This document shows positions 46,109 through 55,953 of a stretch of 64,000 nt of DNA, in pieces. Origin of the DNA: Paenibacillus sp. FSL K6-3182 (lineage in GTDB: Bacteria; Bacillota; Bacilli; Paenibacillales; Paenibacillaceae); NCBI RefSeq assembly GCF_037976325.1, contig NZ_CP150265.1:3219501-3283500 (forward strand), in the 5' to 3' direction. Position 1 is the stretch's first letter, and every line of letters begins with the position of its first letter. Both the position numbers and the translations under genes were made by a program. Under the pieces are notes generated by a model. That model made no database searches, had not been told where the DNA came from, and was given only the letters and a program-made list of their open reading frames with translations.

Positions 46109-47323
46109 GTGAAAAAAAAGTGGGACTTAGCAGCTTTAGCATCCATCCCATTAATTATGACGCTCGCTAACTCAATGTTGATTCCCGTATTGCCCTTAAT
46201 GAAGAAAAAACTGAATATCTCTTCTGTGCAGTCGAGCTTAATCATAACGGTTTATGCTGCAGTCTCGATTATTTGTATTCCAATCGCTGGGTATCTGTCA
46301 GATCGTTACGGACGGAAAATAGTCATTATTATAGGCTTGTCCATTGCAGCGATTGGAGGACTGATATCAGGCTTAGCTGCTTGGTTGATGCATTCCCACG
46401 TTTATGCGGTCATTTTGGCAGGAAGATTTATACAAGGGATTGGTGCTGCAGGCGCTTTTCCAATTGTCCTTCCGTTAGTAGGTGACATGTTCGAGAGTGA
46501 GGAGGAAGTTAGCAGTGGGCTTGGGATGATTGAGACCTCCAATACATTTGGAAAAGTGCTCAGTCCGGTATTAGGTTCGGCGCTTGCCCTAGTTATATGG
46601 TACTTGCCTCTTGCTGTTATTCCGTTCATATCATTAATTTCAATCATTGGGGTTATTTTCCTCGTAAAGGAGCCTAAATCAAAGCAAAAGAAAAAAGAAG
46701 AGAGCAGTTTAAAAAAGTTTTTTCAATCCATTAAATCGATACTCGCTGAGAAGGGGCACTGGCTTTATGCAACCTTTGCCATCGGTGGTCTTGCAATGTT
46801 CATTATGTTCGGATTTCTATATTACTTGTCATCGGTCTTAGAGGACCATTACAATATCGAAGGCATTTGGAAAGGATTGCTGCTAGCCATTCCTTTAAGC
46901 GCCATATGCCTTGCTTCGTTTATCACTGGAAAAATTGTAGGGGAAAACAAAGCGAAAATGAAGTGGTTTATTGTCATCGGCACTGCTGTACTTGCGGGGA
47001 TGATGCTGGTTTGTGGAATCATCAATACAAAAGGGATATTTTTTCTAATTACTTTTATGTTTATAAGCGGAGCTGGTATTGGATTAGCCTTGCCGAGCTT
47101 GGACGCTTTAATAACGGAAGGGATAGAGAAAAAACAGCGAGGCACCATTACCTCGCTGTATAGCAGCACGCGTTTTATAGGCGTAGCCGTAGGTCCATTG
47201 ATTGCATCAGTATTGCTCAAAAACGAAGCATTGCTATTTTATTTGTTTGCGGGATTTGCATTGCTATGCTCCATACTGGCCTTGTTGACGATTAAGCCAA
47301 GCAAGCAGAAATCGGCCTCGTGA
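46109..47323 (+). CDS. MFS drug-efflux-type transporter
   Basis: A 404-aa, 12-helix major facilitator. The motif A loop GYLSDRYGRK between helices 2 and 3 and the motif C-like stretch near GKVLSPVLGSALA point to the drug:proton antiporter group. It starts at GTG 46109 with AAAGGAG. A degraded relative lies 1 kb downstream at 48405. Confidence 0.88.
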   Translation: MKKKWDLAALASIPLIMTLANSMLIPVLPLMKKKLNISSVQSSLIITVYAAVSIICIPIAGYLSDRYGRKIVIIIGLSIAAIGGLISGLAAWLMHSHVYAVILAGRFIQGIGAAGAFPIVLPLVGDMFESEEEVSSGLGMIETSNTFGKVLSPVLGSALALVIWYLPLAVIPFISLISIIGVIFLVKEPKSKQKKKEESSLKKFFQSIKSILAEKGHWLYATFAIGGLAMFIMFGFLYYLSSVLEDHYNIEGIWKGLLLAIPLSAICLASFITGKIVGENKAKMKWFIVIGTAVLAGMMLVCGIINTKGIFFLITFMFISGAGIGLALPSLDALITEGIEKKQRGTITSLYSSTRFIGVAVGPLIASVLLKNEALLFYLFAGFALLCSILALLTIKPSKQKSAS

Positions 47324-47339
47324 GAAGGAGTATATATGA

Positions 47340-47918
47340 TCAGCTGCATGCTATTCCATCTTTATCACGATCCAATTTTAAGGAGTATCCGGGGTCTCCT
47401 TTATGTAAAGGTGCGGCCCCAGCTGCTTTAGCAGCTGCACAATTGGCATAATAAACGGTTTCTTCTGTTGGCTTCGGCTGCTCCATCGCTTCATCAATAA
47501 CGAATAATACACGCGTTCCGTCCTCTAAATCAGTCAAAAGATTTCCAATCCACGAACCAGCGCCGCGATTATCCTTAGGAGAAACATAAGCGATATCCGC
47601 ACCAGCACCTCCTTCTTTGCACATGGCCATCGGCCATTCATCTCGATCATAGCCCTTTTTGGTTGGAATACTCCGTAACGAGGCTTCACGATTAGCGTTA
47701 GCGCCATCTCGATCGATCGTACAAACCGCTGAAGCACCTGCACGAATGGCTGCTGCAATATGCGCCATCGTCTCCGGATAACGATCAGTAGGCAAATGAA
47801 TCGTCATTCCATACTCTGAAGCAGTGGAAGCCGGGTTTGAATCAGAACTGATAATGAATTGTCCGCATCCTGTGAGGATAAGGGTTAGGGTGAGTAATGC
47901 GGCTAACAATGATCTCAT
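47340..47918 (-). CDS. NucB-like nuclease lipoprotein with excalibur domain
   Basis: A 192-aa exported protein. The signal peptide ends in LILTGC, so it is likely a lipoprotein. The middle part matches the sporulation nuclease NucB/NucA in pieces: [44 protein letters not shown] and [13 protein letters not shown] with the active-site Asp/Glu. The C-terminal 35 residues are a calcium-binding excalibur domain ([10 protein letters not shown]). NucB degrades mother-cell DNA; the added domain and lipid anchor differ from that enzyme. Confidence 0.9.
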   Translation of the reverse strand: MRSLLAALLTLTLILTGCGQFIISSDSNPASTASEYGMTIHLPTDRYPETMAHIAAAIRAGASAVCTIDRDGANANREASLRSIPTKKGYDRDEWPMAMCKEGGAGADIAYVSPKDNRGAGSWIGNLLTDLEDGTRVLFVIDEAMEQPKPTEETVYYANCAAAKAAGAAPLHKGDPGYSLKLDRDKDGIACS

Positions 47919-48117
47919 GATGTGTCTCCATTTCTAGTCATTTGAAACCATCATACAATACAGCTTGCAGTATCGGATAGGATGAGGTTTACAATACTGT
48001 GCAAAAACGGATAATTTCGAATATATAATGAATGTAACGGAGAAAAAAAGAAGACCTATCGAGTAGGTCTTCGGAGGAAGTGTATGAGGATAATATAGAA
48101 GCTCAGTGTTTAGAGGG

Positions 48118-48231
48118 TTATCTGCCGTAACCGCCGAATGCACCACAAGTGCAAGCGATAATAACCAACAAGATGAAAAGGACCAGAATCGTACCAGTGT
48201 TAGTGAAAGCACCGCCAACGTGACTGGACAT
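48118..48231 (-). CDS. YjcZ-type small sporulation protein
   Basis: A 37-aa peptide with a Gly-rich N-terminus, a hydrophobic stretch ILVLFILLVIIACTCGAF and a GGYGR end, the pattern of the YjcZ family of tiny sporulation proteins. An AGGAGGTGC site lies 8 bp before the ATG. A second ATG nearer the site opens a different short frame. It is too short for usual ORF calling. The rest of 47919-48404 shows no other gene. Confidence 0.75.
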   Translation of the reverse strand: MSSHVGGAFTNTGTILVLFILLVIIACTCGAFGGYGR

Positions 48232-48404
48232 TTTTCATAGCACCTCCTTTGAATTGAAGATTCTATAGGTTATGCTCCACTTTTTCTTTTTGATTGGGTG
48301 TTTGTTATAGAGACTTTTTATATATGTCACTAGCCGATGAGAGCCCTTTGTGATGGAGAATTTGGAGATTTAGTAGGAATTCAGCATATGGGATACGCTT
48401 TATT

Positions 48405-48689
48405 TTGTCGAATACGATATCTCGGACGTTACCGAAAGAAGAGACGGGTGTAGGCATGGGATTGTTGTCGATGATCAACTTTATCTCTGGTGCCATTGCG
48501 ATGAGCCTAATTGGCAAATTGCTTGATAAAGGTTCATCATCCTTTCACTTAAATCCGGTTGTGACGAATCCAACAGCGTATGTGTACAGTAATATTTTTG
48601 TTGTACTAAGTATTGTAATTGTTGTTGCAATCGTTATATATCGTCTGCAGTTTGGAGCAGCCAAAGCTGTTGCGCGAGCTAATCAATGA
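48405..48689 (+). pseudogene. Remnant of an MFS transporter (C-terminal part)
   Basis: An open frame of 94 codons matching only the last part of a drug-efflux MFS protein: ISRTLPKEETGVGMGLLSMINF, then two helices. About 300 N-terminal residues are missing and no start with a ribosome-binding site is present (the frame opens at TTG). It is likely the residue of a deletion. Confidence 0.65.
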
Positions 48690-48966
48690 TGTATATTCTT
48701 GTTAATTGAAATACAACAAATGCTGCTGCGCCAAACATTAATAGTCGACCTGTATATTTTGCAACTTTTTCTGCGACCTGTTCTGCTTCTTTCATCTTGG
48801 GAGATTCTTCTCCATAGGATCGTTTCTTTAAGGAGAGTAATACAAATACAAGGAGCATGAGCCCGAAGAAAAGATATTTTGCTAGCGTAGTATCAAACAA
48901 CGAAATGAATAAATGAAGCAAAGCCTTCCATGGATTGAATTCGCTGGCGAAAAACAGGAGCATCAC
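48679..48966 (-). CDS. Small membrane protein, unknown
   Basis: A 95-aa protein with two or three helices and a charged middle (KKRSYGEESPKMKEAEQVAEKVAKY). AAGAAGGTG precedes the start; the second ATG (48963) is equally likely. It overlaps the end of the MFS remnant by 11 bp. Confidence 0.55.
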   Translation of the reverse strand: MMLLFFASEFNPWKALLHLFISLFDTTLAKYLFFGLMLLVFVLLSLKKRSYGEESPKMKEAEQVAEKVAKYTGRLLMFGAAAFVVFQLTRIYIID

Positions 48967-49081
48967 CTTCTTTACCTAATTATTGGAATTATACCATTTG
49001 AATAGTGGATGATTACAGGTTTTTTTTGAGAATGCTCGATGCAGAGTCTAACAAAATAAAGTAACAGCATTCATAAGAAAA

Positions 49082-49130
49082 AAGGGTGCTCTCCAAGTAG
49101 GTTTGCCTACTAGGGGAGCGCCCCTTTGTT
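49082..49130 (-). terminator. Terminator of the DUF2642 gene (minus strand)
   Basis: A long stem with GGGTGCTC/GAGCGCCC arms and AGTAGG/CCTACT inner pairing; on the minus strand it ends in CCCTTTTTT. Confidence 0.8.
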
Positions 49131-49134
49131 CGAT

Positions 49135-49392
49135 TTATAATGGCATTGTCCATACAATTTCAGCGATTCGAACGCAAGCCTGACGGCTGTGTAATTGCAG
49201 GAGCACATGGTCTGGTTTTACGTCAATGATAGATCCTTCGATTGCTCCCCTCGTTGTTTCGAGTAATACGCAGCGACCAGTTAAGCGCATGAGGGCTTCT
49301 ACTACATAAGGATCAATGGCCGATACAGTTTGAATTTGAACGGGATTACTCTGAACTGGACTGACGTTGCTTGGTTGATACAAATTATCCAC
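49135..49392 (-). CDS. DUF2642 family protein (YuzF-like)
   Basis: An 85-aa protein with the DUF2642 core: VVEALMRLTGRCVLLETTRGAIEGSI in two pieces, then VDVKPDHVLLQLH-like DVKPDHVLLQL. In Bacillus relatives are tied to the spore surface. The N-terminal 30 residues are rich in Pro, Gln, Ser and Val. The ATG follows AAGGAGTGG. Confidence 0.75.
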   Translation of the reverse strand: MDNLYQPSNVSPVQSNPVQIQTVSAIDPYVVEALMRLTGRCVLLETTRGAIEGSIIDVKPDHVLLQLHSRQACVRIAEIVWTMPL

Positions 49393-49677
49393 TCCTTAAA
49401 TATAGGTTCTAACCCATCATATGCAGATGTCTAGTGCATGGAGTGGGCTAAAGCCCTGTATTATTATTCGATTCGTTTGACATACATAAAAGTAATAAAT
49501 AGGTACAACATACTATTTTTAAAAAACCGATAATACTAAAATATGAGAACTATAGTAGATACAATTTATCCAACCCTTTTATCCAAACCTGACGGCAATC
49601 ACGTTCGGATTCATTTCACTCATTCGTCTCACTGATCTCACTGAAATCGCATATCATCCTAAGCTCACATCTATCTC

Positions 49678-49860
49678 TAACGAACTGTATCCTGCTTATT
49701 TAGCATAAAACTGCCTTTCTGAAGTTTTAACGAACCGTATAGACGTTATAGCTTGCTGAAGATGGTGTTATGCGTTACTTTTCTCGAAATAAGGATACTG
49801 GAGTTCGTTAAAATTTTAATCCCTTATAAATGGGTTAAATAAGAGCTGCTGGGTTCGTTA
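49678..49860. repeat. Inverted-repeat element built from 50-bp units
   Basis: TAACGAAC occurs at 49678-49685 and 49728-49735, and its complement GTTCGTTA at 49803-49810 and 49853-49860. In both arms the motif is exactly 50 bp apart. CTTATTT and ATCC also recur at fixed places in the units. The result is a 183-bp imperfect palindrome of paired repeats in the 1-kb gap 49393-50415, which shows no gene. Confidence 0.7.
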
Positions 49861-50415
49861 GCTATAGGTCTAGTAGGAGAGAGCATTGTTGGAAGCAGTG
49901 AAATCAAAGAAAAGCCTTATCAACCAAACAAAGCAAGGGCTGTTCCAAACGTAGATAGATCTACTTCTGAGCAAGCCCCTCTTTATTTTGGTTGAGTAAT
50001 GAAGATTTTTTGCTAACGATTACTACATTATCGGGTATTGAAGAACTAACTTTAATCATCACCATAAGTATAGTTCACTATTTTTTCTTACTTTTCTTAT
50101 TGAAACTCCACATGTGATTGAGCCATTATGCAATTAAAAGGAGTGCAGTTATTGCTAGGTAGTTGTTTGTTTAATATCATTTTGGTAATTACAGTTCCAA
50201 TTAAGAGAAACACCAGTAACGCTGAATATGATCAAGAGACCTGAGTCCATGAGTGATCACATCCTTAGATTAATTTTATAAATCGATGTACTGCTCCTTA
50301 TTAAAGACAGGTAATACCTAAACCGAAATCATTTTCAGCATAAAAAATGTAAATATGAGCACTATAATTATTGGGCAATAAAGGACTATAACAATAATTA
50401 TTGGAGGTTCATTCA

Positions 50416-50688
50416 ATGAGCGTGAAAAAGGATGCTGCTGATTTTCTAGAAAATCAACAATTGGAGCAAGCACAGCAAGAGGTTCAGGTGGCGCATCAAT
50501 TGATGCAAGTAGAGAGTCAAGAATTACTAGAAGCGGAACAGCTCCTGCAAACGGAGATTCAACATGTTTTGCAGGCTCAACAACAAGTGAAACAAGAACA
50601 ACAAGACATTCAAGCAGCACAACAATTACTACAACAAGCACAAGCTGCTGCTATGGCTTCTCAAAACAATCCACTTCAAGACTCCTAA
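50416..50688 (+). CDS. Gln-rich coiled-coil protein, unknown
   Basis: A 90-aa protein starting at ATG 50416, 8 bp after GGAGG. From residue ~12 it is a near-continuous, Gln- and Glu-rich coil (QQLEQAQQEVQVAHQLMQV ... QQLLQQAQAAAMASQNN). No signal peptide or membrane helix. Coiled-coil structure is seen; a function cannot be named. It may be a spore or surface protein. Confidence 0.6.
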   Translation: MSVKKDAADFLENQQLEQAQQEVQVAHQLMQVESQELLEAEQLLQTEIQHVLQAQQQVKQEQQDIQAAQQLLQQAQAAAMASQNNPLQDS

Positions 50689-51204
50689 GAGCTAAAGTGT
50701 TGAAACGCAATGGCAATGAAATAAGTGAAGATGAAAAGCCTTCGGATAAATCTGTAGGCTCTTTCATGTGTTCGTGATCAAGATTCGTGTGATTCGTGTG
50801 GTAGGGGACATATGTAGGATTAATTAATTATGAAACTGGTTCATATTGAAAATCAAGATTCTGAGTCGTCTTGTTTTGCTAATTTAATAAAACTTAAAAC
50901 AATAACTATTAACTGTAAAGTTAATAGAAAAAATTCGATTATATAATTTCTATTTCTATTTCTACTCATCGCAATGCCTTCTCTCGACAAATTCTTTGAT
51001 AATTCCACTAAATTTTAACATACAAAACAAAGTAAGAATACACAATTTGAGCAAAAAATAGGCTGATATTATTGGATTGATGTAGAATCAGAAATTGAAA
51101 CTTCAACTAAAGTGTTACATCGTTAGAACCAGAATGAGGGGAAACTAAAAAAAGGGCCCCGATTAAGAGCCAATTCATAAACCAAATCATGAATAAAAAT
51201 CATG

Positions 51205-51459
51205 CTATCCGCGTTGTAACAGTAAATAGCCGGATACAGCTGTTGTTCTCTTGCTAACAACTACAATAAAGCCGTTCTTCTTCAAGCATTTTATTGCAGG
51301 GATAAGGAGCGAGCCTGAAGTTAGTTTGCTTTCACAAGGTTTAGCACTGCCGATGACACGGGAAGCAGTAATTTTGCGAGCAGAACCGGGGATTAGCGGG
51401 TTTCTTGTCCAGGATACTAATACTAAATCAGGTTCTAAAGGAATACCTACAGAAGACAT
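51205..51459 (-). CDS. Possible small protein of unknown function
   Basis: An 84-aa frame (MSSVGIPLEPDLVLVSWTR at the start) with GAGGTGAT 4-5 bp before ATG 51459 and a T-rich minus-strand stretch after its stop. The opposite strand is also open but lacks a site. Sequence resembles nothing I know. The flanks 50689-51204 and 51460-51920 are AT-rich with no other gene seen. Confidence 0.35.
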   Translation of the reverse strand: MSSVGIPLEPDLVLVSWTRNPLIPGSARKITASRVIGSAKPCESKLTSGSLLIPAIKCLKKNGFIVVVSKRTTAVSGYLLLQRG

Positions 51460-51920
51460 ATCTATCACCTCGCTTTCACTAGACTCTGTATCAAATGCTG
51501 GAGGATGATAGATTGTGACTTAAATGATGCCTTTTTTTGAGATACATTGAAATGATAGATTGATAAGTAGTATAAAATTAAAAGTAAATCAGAAAAAAGA
51601 GCCGTCAGGATGTTTTCCTGCGAATTTGCGAATCACTCACTGTAAACTGGTATTAAAAACGTCAAATTCTTAAGTAAATTAAGTTTAGCTGGTTATCGTA
51701 AACTTTTAAAACGATTACATAATATATTTCGTTCAAGGGAGATAGTACTATATCATTAATTAAATATTGCATTTTATTTGTTCGACATAGCAAAACGTAA
51801 AATTTGGAATTTGGTTAGGGTACCTCGCTTGTTAATTTCATTATACAGGTGAAAGAAAGGTGTAAAGAGTGTAGAATATGCTCAATAGATTTCCTCTTTT
51901 AAGTGAGGTGAGGAATTACG

Positions 51921-53690
51921 ATGTTAACAATTGAACGTTATTTGACGCTATACGGGCGGTTTGCGAGTGAGCTTGGAGCTGGGGCAGCGGCAGAGGCATC
52001 ACTTGAGAAAATAGCTGAGGCGCTGTATTGTACGGAACGAAATGCCAAGCTTGTCCTCCGCAAACTGTCAGAGGAAGGCTTCATTGAGTGGAAGGCAGGA
52101 AGAGGCAGGGGCAATCGATCACAGATTACCTTCCGGAAAGACCGGGAGAAGCTGCTTCTGGATCTGTCACGACAGTATGCCGAAGACGGTGATTATAATA
52201 AGGCTTTTCATCTTCTCCAGAACTTTGGGGAAGGAACGGCGGCAAATGAGAAATTTATGGAGTGGATGAGAGGCAGCTTTGGCTTCCACAAACAGCAGGG
52301 GAAACTGGCCGATGTGCTGCGCCTTCCTATTACAAGGACGATCATGACCCTGGATCCGGCAGAATGTATCTTTTCATTTGATGCGCATATCATTCAGCAG
52401 ATTTGTGACAGACTTGTCGTGCTGGAGGAGAATACGGGCCGGATATTGCCCTGTATCGCCCATGAGTGGGAATGCAATGAGGATGCTACTGCATGGACTT
52501 TTCATCTGAGGAAAAGCGTATTATTCCATGACGGAACTGAACTTACCGCAGCTGATGTTGTCTTTACGATAGAACGTCTGAGAAGCGGAAAAATTAATAG
52601 CTGGATTATGCGGTCGCTGGACAGAGTCGAAGCCATATCAGAACGGATTGTACGCATTCAATTGCATAAACCCAACTGGTTATTTCTCAAATATGCCTGC
52701 TCCGTTGTAATGTCAATATTGCCCTCAGGCCTGCTGGGGCAAAGCGAAGAGATGTTCTGGAAGCGTCCCATTGGCACAGGCCCTTTCCAGATTGAAGAGT
52801 GGAACAGTGCAAGGCTGCTGCTTGAAGCAAATGTACAATATTTTCAATCACGTCCTCTTTTGGACCAGGTCGAAATCGTACATGTACCGCAGCATGAAGC
52901 TCTTAAGGCCAATGTGGCAAGTTGGAAGCAACTTATCTGTAATCCGAAGCAGCTGGCTGTGATGGAAGAGAACGGCTGGATCAAGCTTGAATCCAAGAAC
53001 GTCTGTACGAGTATGCTGAGCTTTAACATGCAGAGAGCAGGACTTCAGCAGTCGGAGATGTTCCGCTCTATTTTAGATCAGCTGCTTGACCGGAATCGAA
53101 TGATTCGCGAACTTGGAGGCTACCGGTATATGCTGGCCAAAGGTTTTTTCCCTAAATCAGAACCTTTTGAAGGAATAAGGGAAACAGGTTGTGATGAGGA
53201 GCTGCGCAAGCAGATTGTCCGATACGGATTCAATCAATCGCCGATTACGTTATGTTCGCATACGAGTAATGAGGCTGATGCCCGATGGATTCAGAAGCAG
53301 TGTACCGACTATGGCATTAAGATGCAGGTTCGTGTTGAGTCACCGGAGAATGTGCTGGATGAGGTTGATTTGACGCTGTATTCGCTCGTATTTCCTGAGG
53401 ATGAGGTTAGTTTGATCGAGAGCTGTGAACAGGAAGACAGCTTCTTGAAGAGACTGATGACGCCGGAGCTTTCGGTTTGGACACTTGATCGATTTGATGA
53501 GGCGCTTGCTTGCAGGAATTCGCCAGACCGAATGGCTATTTACACAGAAATTGAAGAGAGAATTCGGGAGGAGTACCAGGTCTTATTCTTGCTTCATAGT
53601 AAATTTTATACCGACTACCATCCTTCTTTAAAAGGAGTCCGGATCAATTCGCTCGGCTGGATTGATTTCAAACACATTTGGCGTGCCTAA
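51921..53690 (+). CDS. SgrR-type regulator with solute-binding domain
   Basis: A 589-aa protein. Residues ~1-110 form a winged helix (IAEALYCTERNAKLVLRKLSEEGFIEWKAGRGRGN) of the SgrR N-terminal type. Residues ~135-580 form an extracellular solute-binding family 5 domain (AHEWECNEDATAWTFHLRKSVLFHDGTELTAADVVF). There is no signal peptide, so the sugar or peptide sensor acts inside the cell. E. coli SgrR responds to sugar-phosphate stress; the ligand here is unknown. GAGGTGAGG precedes the ATG. Confidence 0.88.
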   Translation: MLTIERYLTLYGRFASELGAGAAAEASLEKIAEALYCTERNAKLVLRKLSEEGFIEWKAGRGRGNRSQITFRKDREKLLLDLSRQYAEDGDYNKAFHLLQNFGEGTAANEKFMEWMRGSFGFHKQQGKLADVLRLPITRTIMTLDPAECIFSFDAHIIQQICDRLVVLEENTGRILPCIAHEWECNEDATAWTFHLRKSVLFHDGTELTAADVVFTIERLRSGKINSWIMRSLDRVEAISERIVRIQLHKPNWLFLKYACSVVMSILPSGLLGQSEEMFWKRPIGTGPFQIEEWNSARLLLEANVQYFQSRPLLDQVEIVHVPQHEALKANVASWKQLICNPKQLAVMEENGWIKLESKNVCTSMLSFNMQRAGLQQSEMFRSILDQLLDRNRMIRELGGYRYMLAKGFFPKSEPFEGIRETGCDEELRKQIVRYGFNQSPITLCSHTSNEADARWIQKQCTDYGIKMQVRVESPENVLDEVDLTLYSLVFPEDEVSLIESCEQEDSFLKRLMTPELSVWTLDRFDEALACRNSPDRMAIYTEIEERIREEYQVLFLLHSKFYTDYHPSLKGVRINSLGWIDFKHIWRA

Positions 53691-53741
53691 CAATTGGTTC
53701 CTCTTTTTACATCTTTAAAATAAAGAATGAGATTTAGAAAA

Positions 53742-53776
53742 TCCCCCTCAAAAGCCATTTAGAGGAGGGTTTTTTT
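53742..53776 (+). terminator. Terminator after the SgrR-type gene
   Basis: CCCCCTC and GAGGAGGG arms (with one bulge) are followed by TTTTTTT. Confidence 0.75.
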
Positions 53777-54318
53777 CATTGCTTACATCTGATTAACTAA
53801 AAGACTCAGCAACCTTTATAAAAGTTTCTTGCTTATATTCTACTGATTTTTCTTGAATGCTTTTAAAAAAATTATGAAATGTTAAAAGTTCATTGAACAA
53901 TACGAGTACTGCTTAAGGAGATCACGCGAATTATTCGCAGTTAGAGCCATTATGGTGAACCTTACCCAAAATAAGAAAAAAAGCATTTCTTGGATATTTC
54001 ATTATTTTAAAAATCCTTGTATCTTTTTTTTAATTGGGTTGTCTTATATTGAGAGGCGTATCGATATGACAAGCGGGATGGGGCTGAAGGATATGCAAAT
54101 AGGTAACTGAACGGAATTGATAATACACGGTTGGGCGAGACCCTAATTTGTAGTCAATGAAAAGCCATAGGCAGAGAGCTAAAATCCATAGGATTTCTAC
54201 AACTGGTTGCCATTCTTGTCTCACAAACAGGGAGAAGTCTCCATAATAGTAGGGAGGCTTTTTTCCTGTTTTTGCATGTGAGTTGGATTTTCAATATCGT
54301 TATAAATGATGGCGTTTA
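53777..54318. other. AT-rich intergenic stretch
   Basis: No gene I can support. A hairpin with T-run on the + strand (54236-54265, AGTCTCC/GGAGGCT then TTTTTT) has no gene before it on that strand. A hydrophobic minus-strand frame (54030-54224) has no ribosome-binding site at proper distance. Confidence 0.5.
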
Positions 54319-54675
54319 TTACATTTGTGCAAAGTCTTCTGGCTGCATAGCATCCCATTCATCGCTTCGATATGCTTTACCATTATATCTTACATAATAC
54401 AGCATATTCAGGTTTTTAATTTCTTGTTTTAATACTTTCTTATCAAATGGTCCGTTTCCGAAAATTTCATTTAAATCTTCGTTTAGTAAATTTAAAATTT
54501 CGTCCGGCATCATGGCGTTGCTGTTATCGATAAGCTCTACCCCTGAGTACTCCAGGTTCATTTTAATTTTAAATCCTGAACTGACAATCCCTTTTATTAA
54601 TAATGTGGAGTTACTTTTTGGTTTTTGTTTAATTTCATCAAAAAACACAGAACAATTAATACCTTCTGGAATCAA
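54319..54675 (-). CDS. Hypothetical protein
   Basis: A 118-aa protein starting at TTG 54675 behind GAGGTG. It has alternating beta-type stretches then an acidic helix (DEILNLLNEDLNEIFG) and ends YRSDEWDAMQPEDFAQM. I do not recognise the family. AT-rich like the rest of the island. Confidence 0.55.
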   Translation of the reverse strand: MIPEGINCSVFFDEIKQKPKSNSTLLIKGIVSSGFKIKMNLEYSGVELIDNSNAMMPDEILNLLNEDLNEIFGNGPFDKKVLKQEIKNLNMLYYVRYNGKAYRSDEWDAMQPEDFAQM

Positions 54676-54849
54676 GGGAACACCTCATATCTATTTTTAC
54701 TCCTTAACAGGAGTCTATTAGTATTGTACACCTAATTTATTTATTTCTCTCTCTTATTTAAGATTCTTCTTTATTATTTAAATCAAAGCATTGCTAGGCA
54801 TGGTTTTATCATTAATATTGTCTAGATACCATTTAACTGGAAGAGAAGA

Positions 54850-54985
54850 GATTGGCAAAAGGATAGAGATGACCAAGAAGGGGTGAGTTTAAAATGGAAG
54901 CGGCTAGTTGAATCTAAGCAGAAAGAGTCAGAACTGATATTAACTGTTTGGAATTGGGATTAAGGGGTGGCTAAAAAAATGGATG
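54850..54985 (+). pseudogene. Decayed YolD-like gene
   Basis: Nucleotide and protein similarity to the intact YolD at 60697 is clear: GCAAAAGGA at 54856 aligns to the MAKGP region, EFKME aligns to EFEME, and the frame LVESKQKESELILTVWNWD (54905 on) aligns to LVEAQQEELQIKLIVWNWD. Relative to that copy, 11 bases are missing after ATGGAA, which shifts the frame, and CAA has become a TAA stop after WNWD. The 3' end is lost 45 bp before the IS element. Confidence 0.8.
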
Positions 54986-55067
54986 CACCAAAAAGTTGTA
55001 AAAAAAGATCGCCGCGAAAAAAGTTGCTTTGGTCAAGACTCTTATTTGTAGACATTGCAAAAAACAC

Positions 55068-55953
55068 CTAGACAGAAAGCTGACGTCTGTAAGCAACAGG
55101 CATCAGTTTTTTTAGTTTTCTCTGCGGTCGCTCGTTATTATAGAAATGCAAATATTCTTCAATTCTCCTTTGTGCCTCTTCTAAACTTCGGATATGATAA
55201 GGATAGAGTGCTTCCGCTTTTAAATGCGAAAAGAAGCTCTCCATAGAGGCATTGTCATAACAATTGCCTCGGCGGGACATACTGATTCGGGCGCCAACCT
55301 TCAGCAGCATGTCTTGGTAATCGTAGGACGCGAACTGGAATCCTTGATCGCTGTGAACGATCAATCCAGTCACGTCTTTTTCCTTTTTAAACGCTTTCTC
55401 AAAGGTTTGTAGGACGAGTTGGTTATCATTACGAAGGCTCATATGAGAAGCTACGAGTTCTCCGTTATACAAATCCTTAATGGCAGATAAATATATCCAT
55501 GTATCGACCACGCGGTATTGAGTGACATCCGTTACCCACTTTTGTTTAGGCTTATCCGCTTTAAACTCCCGCTGAAGCAGGTTTGCCGCAACGCGTGCAC
55601 CTACTGTGGTTTTATAGCTCTGACGTCGCTTCTGACGCAATCTTAGAGCGAATCCCCATCTCTTGCATAAGCCTAAGAACTTTCTTGTGATTCACACGTT
55701 TTTCATAGTCTTGAAGCAAATGCATTTGAATCTGCCGATATCCATATACGCCATTGTACTTCGTATACACTCGTTTAATTAATGCCTTGAGATCTTCATC
55801 GCGATCTATAACTTTGCGCTTCAAGTAGGCGTAGTATCCGCTTCTGGAGACGCCAAACCATTTGCAGAGTTCAGTAAGAGGGTAGGATTCTGCTGCTGCT
55901 TCAATGACACGATATTTCGTTTTTGTACCTCCTGCATCCAGATTTCCAAACAC
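55068..55953 (-). pseudogene. IS3 transposase OrfB, frameshifted
   Basis: Two open pieces make the DDE transposase. The first (55612-55953) ends ...VLRLMQEMGIRSKI, then runs into an early stop. The second (55068-55640) begins RQKRRQSYKTTVGARVAANLLQREF and holds the catalytic residues in WVTDVT, HSDQG and NCYDNASMESFF. One extra base near 55630 (after the ATT of Lys-Ile) separates them. This is not where IS3 elements programme a shift, so the copy is inactive. Confidence 0.8.

Noticed and set aside
49393..50415. CRISPR array
   Set aside because: The repeats are few, inverted and spaced by similar, not unique, sequence; there are no cas genes.
50318..50641. Val/Leu-rich minus-strand frame opposite the Gln-rich gene
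   Set aside because: It is a composition shadow of CAA/CAG-rich coding on the + strand, which has the ribosome-binding site.
51251..51508. + strand frame opposite the 51205-51459 gene candidate
   Set aside because: Starts at TTG without a ribosome-binding site; the minus-strand frame is better supported.
54030..54224. Hydrophobic 64-codon minus-strand frame near a + strand terminator
   Set aside because: The N-terminus looks like a membrane helix, but no ribosome-binding site is at proper distance and the second half looks random.
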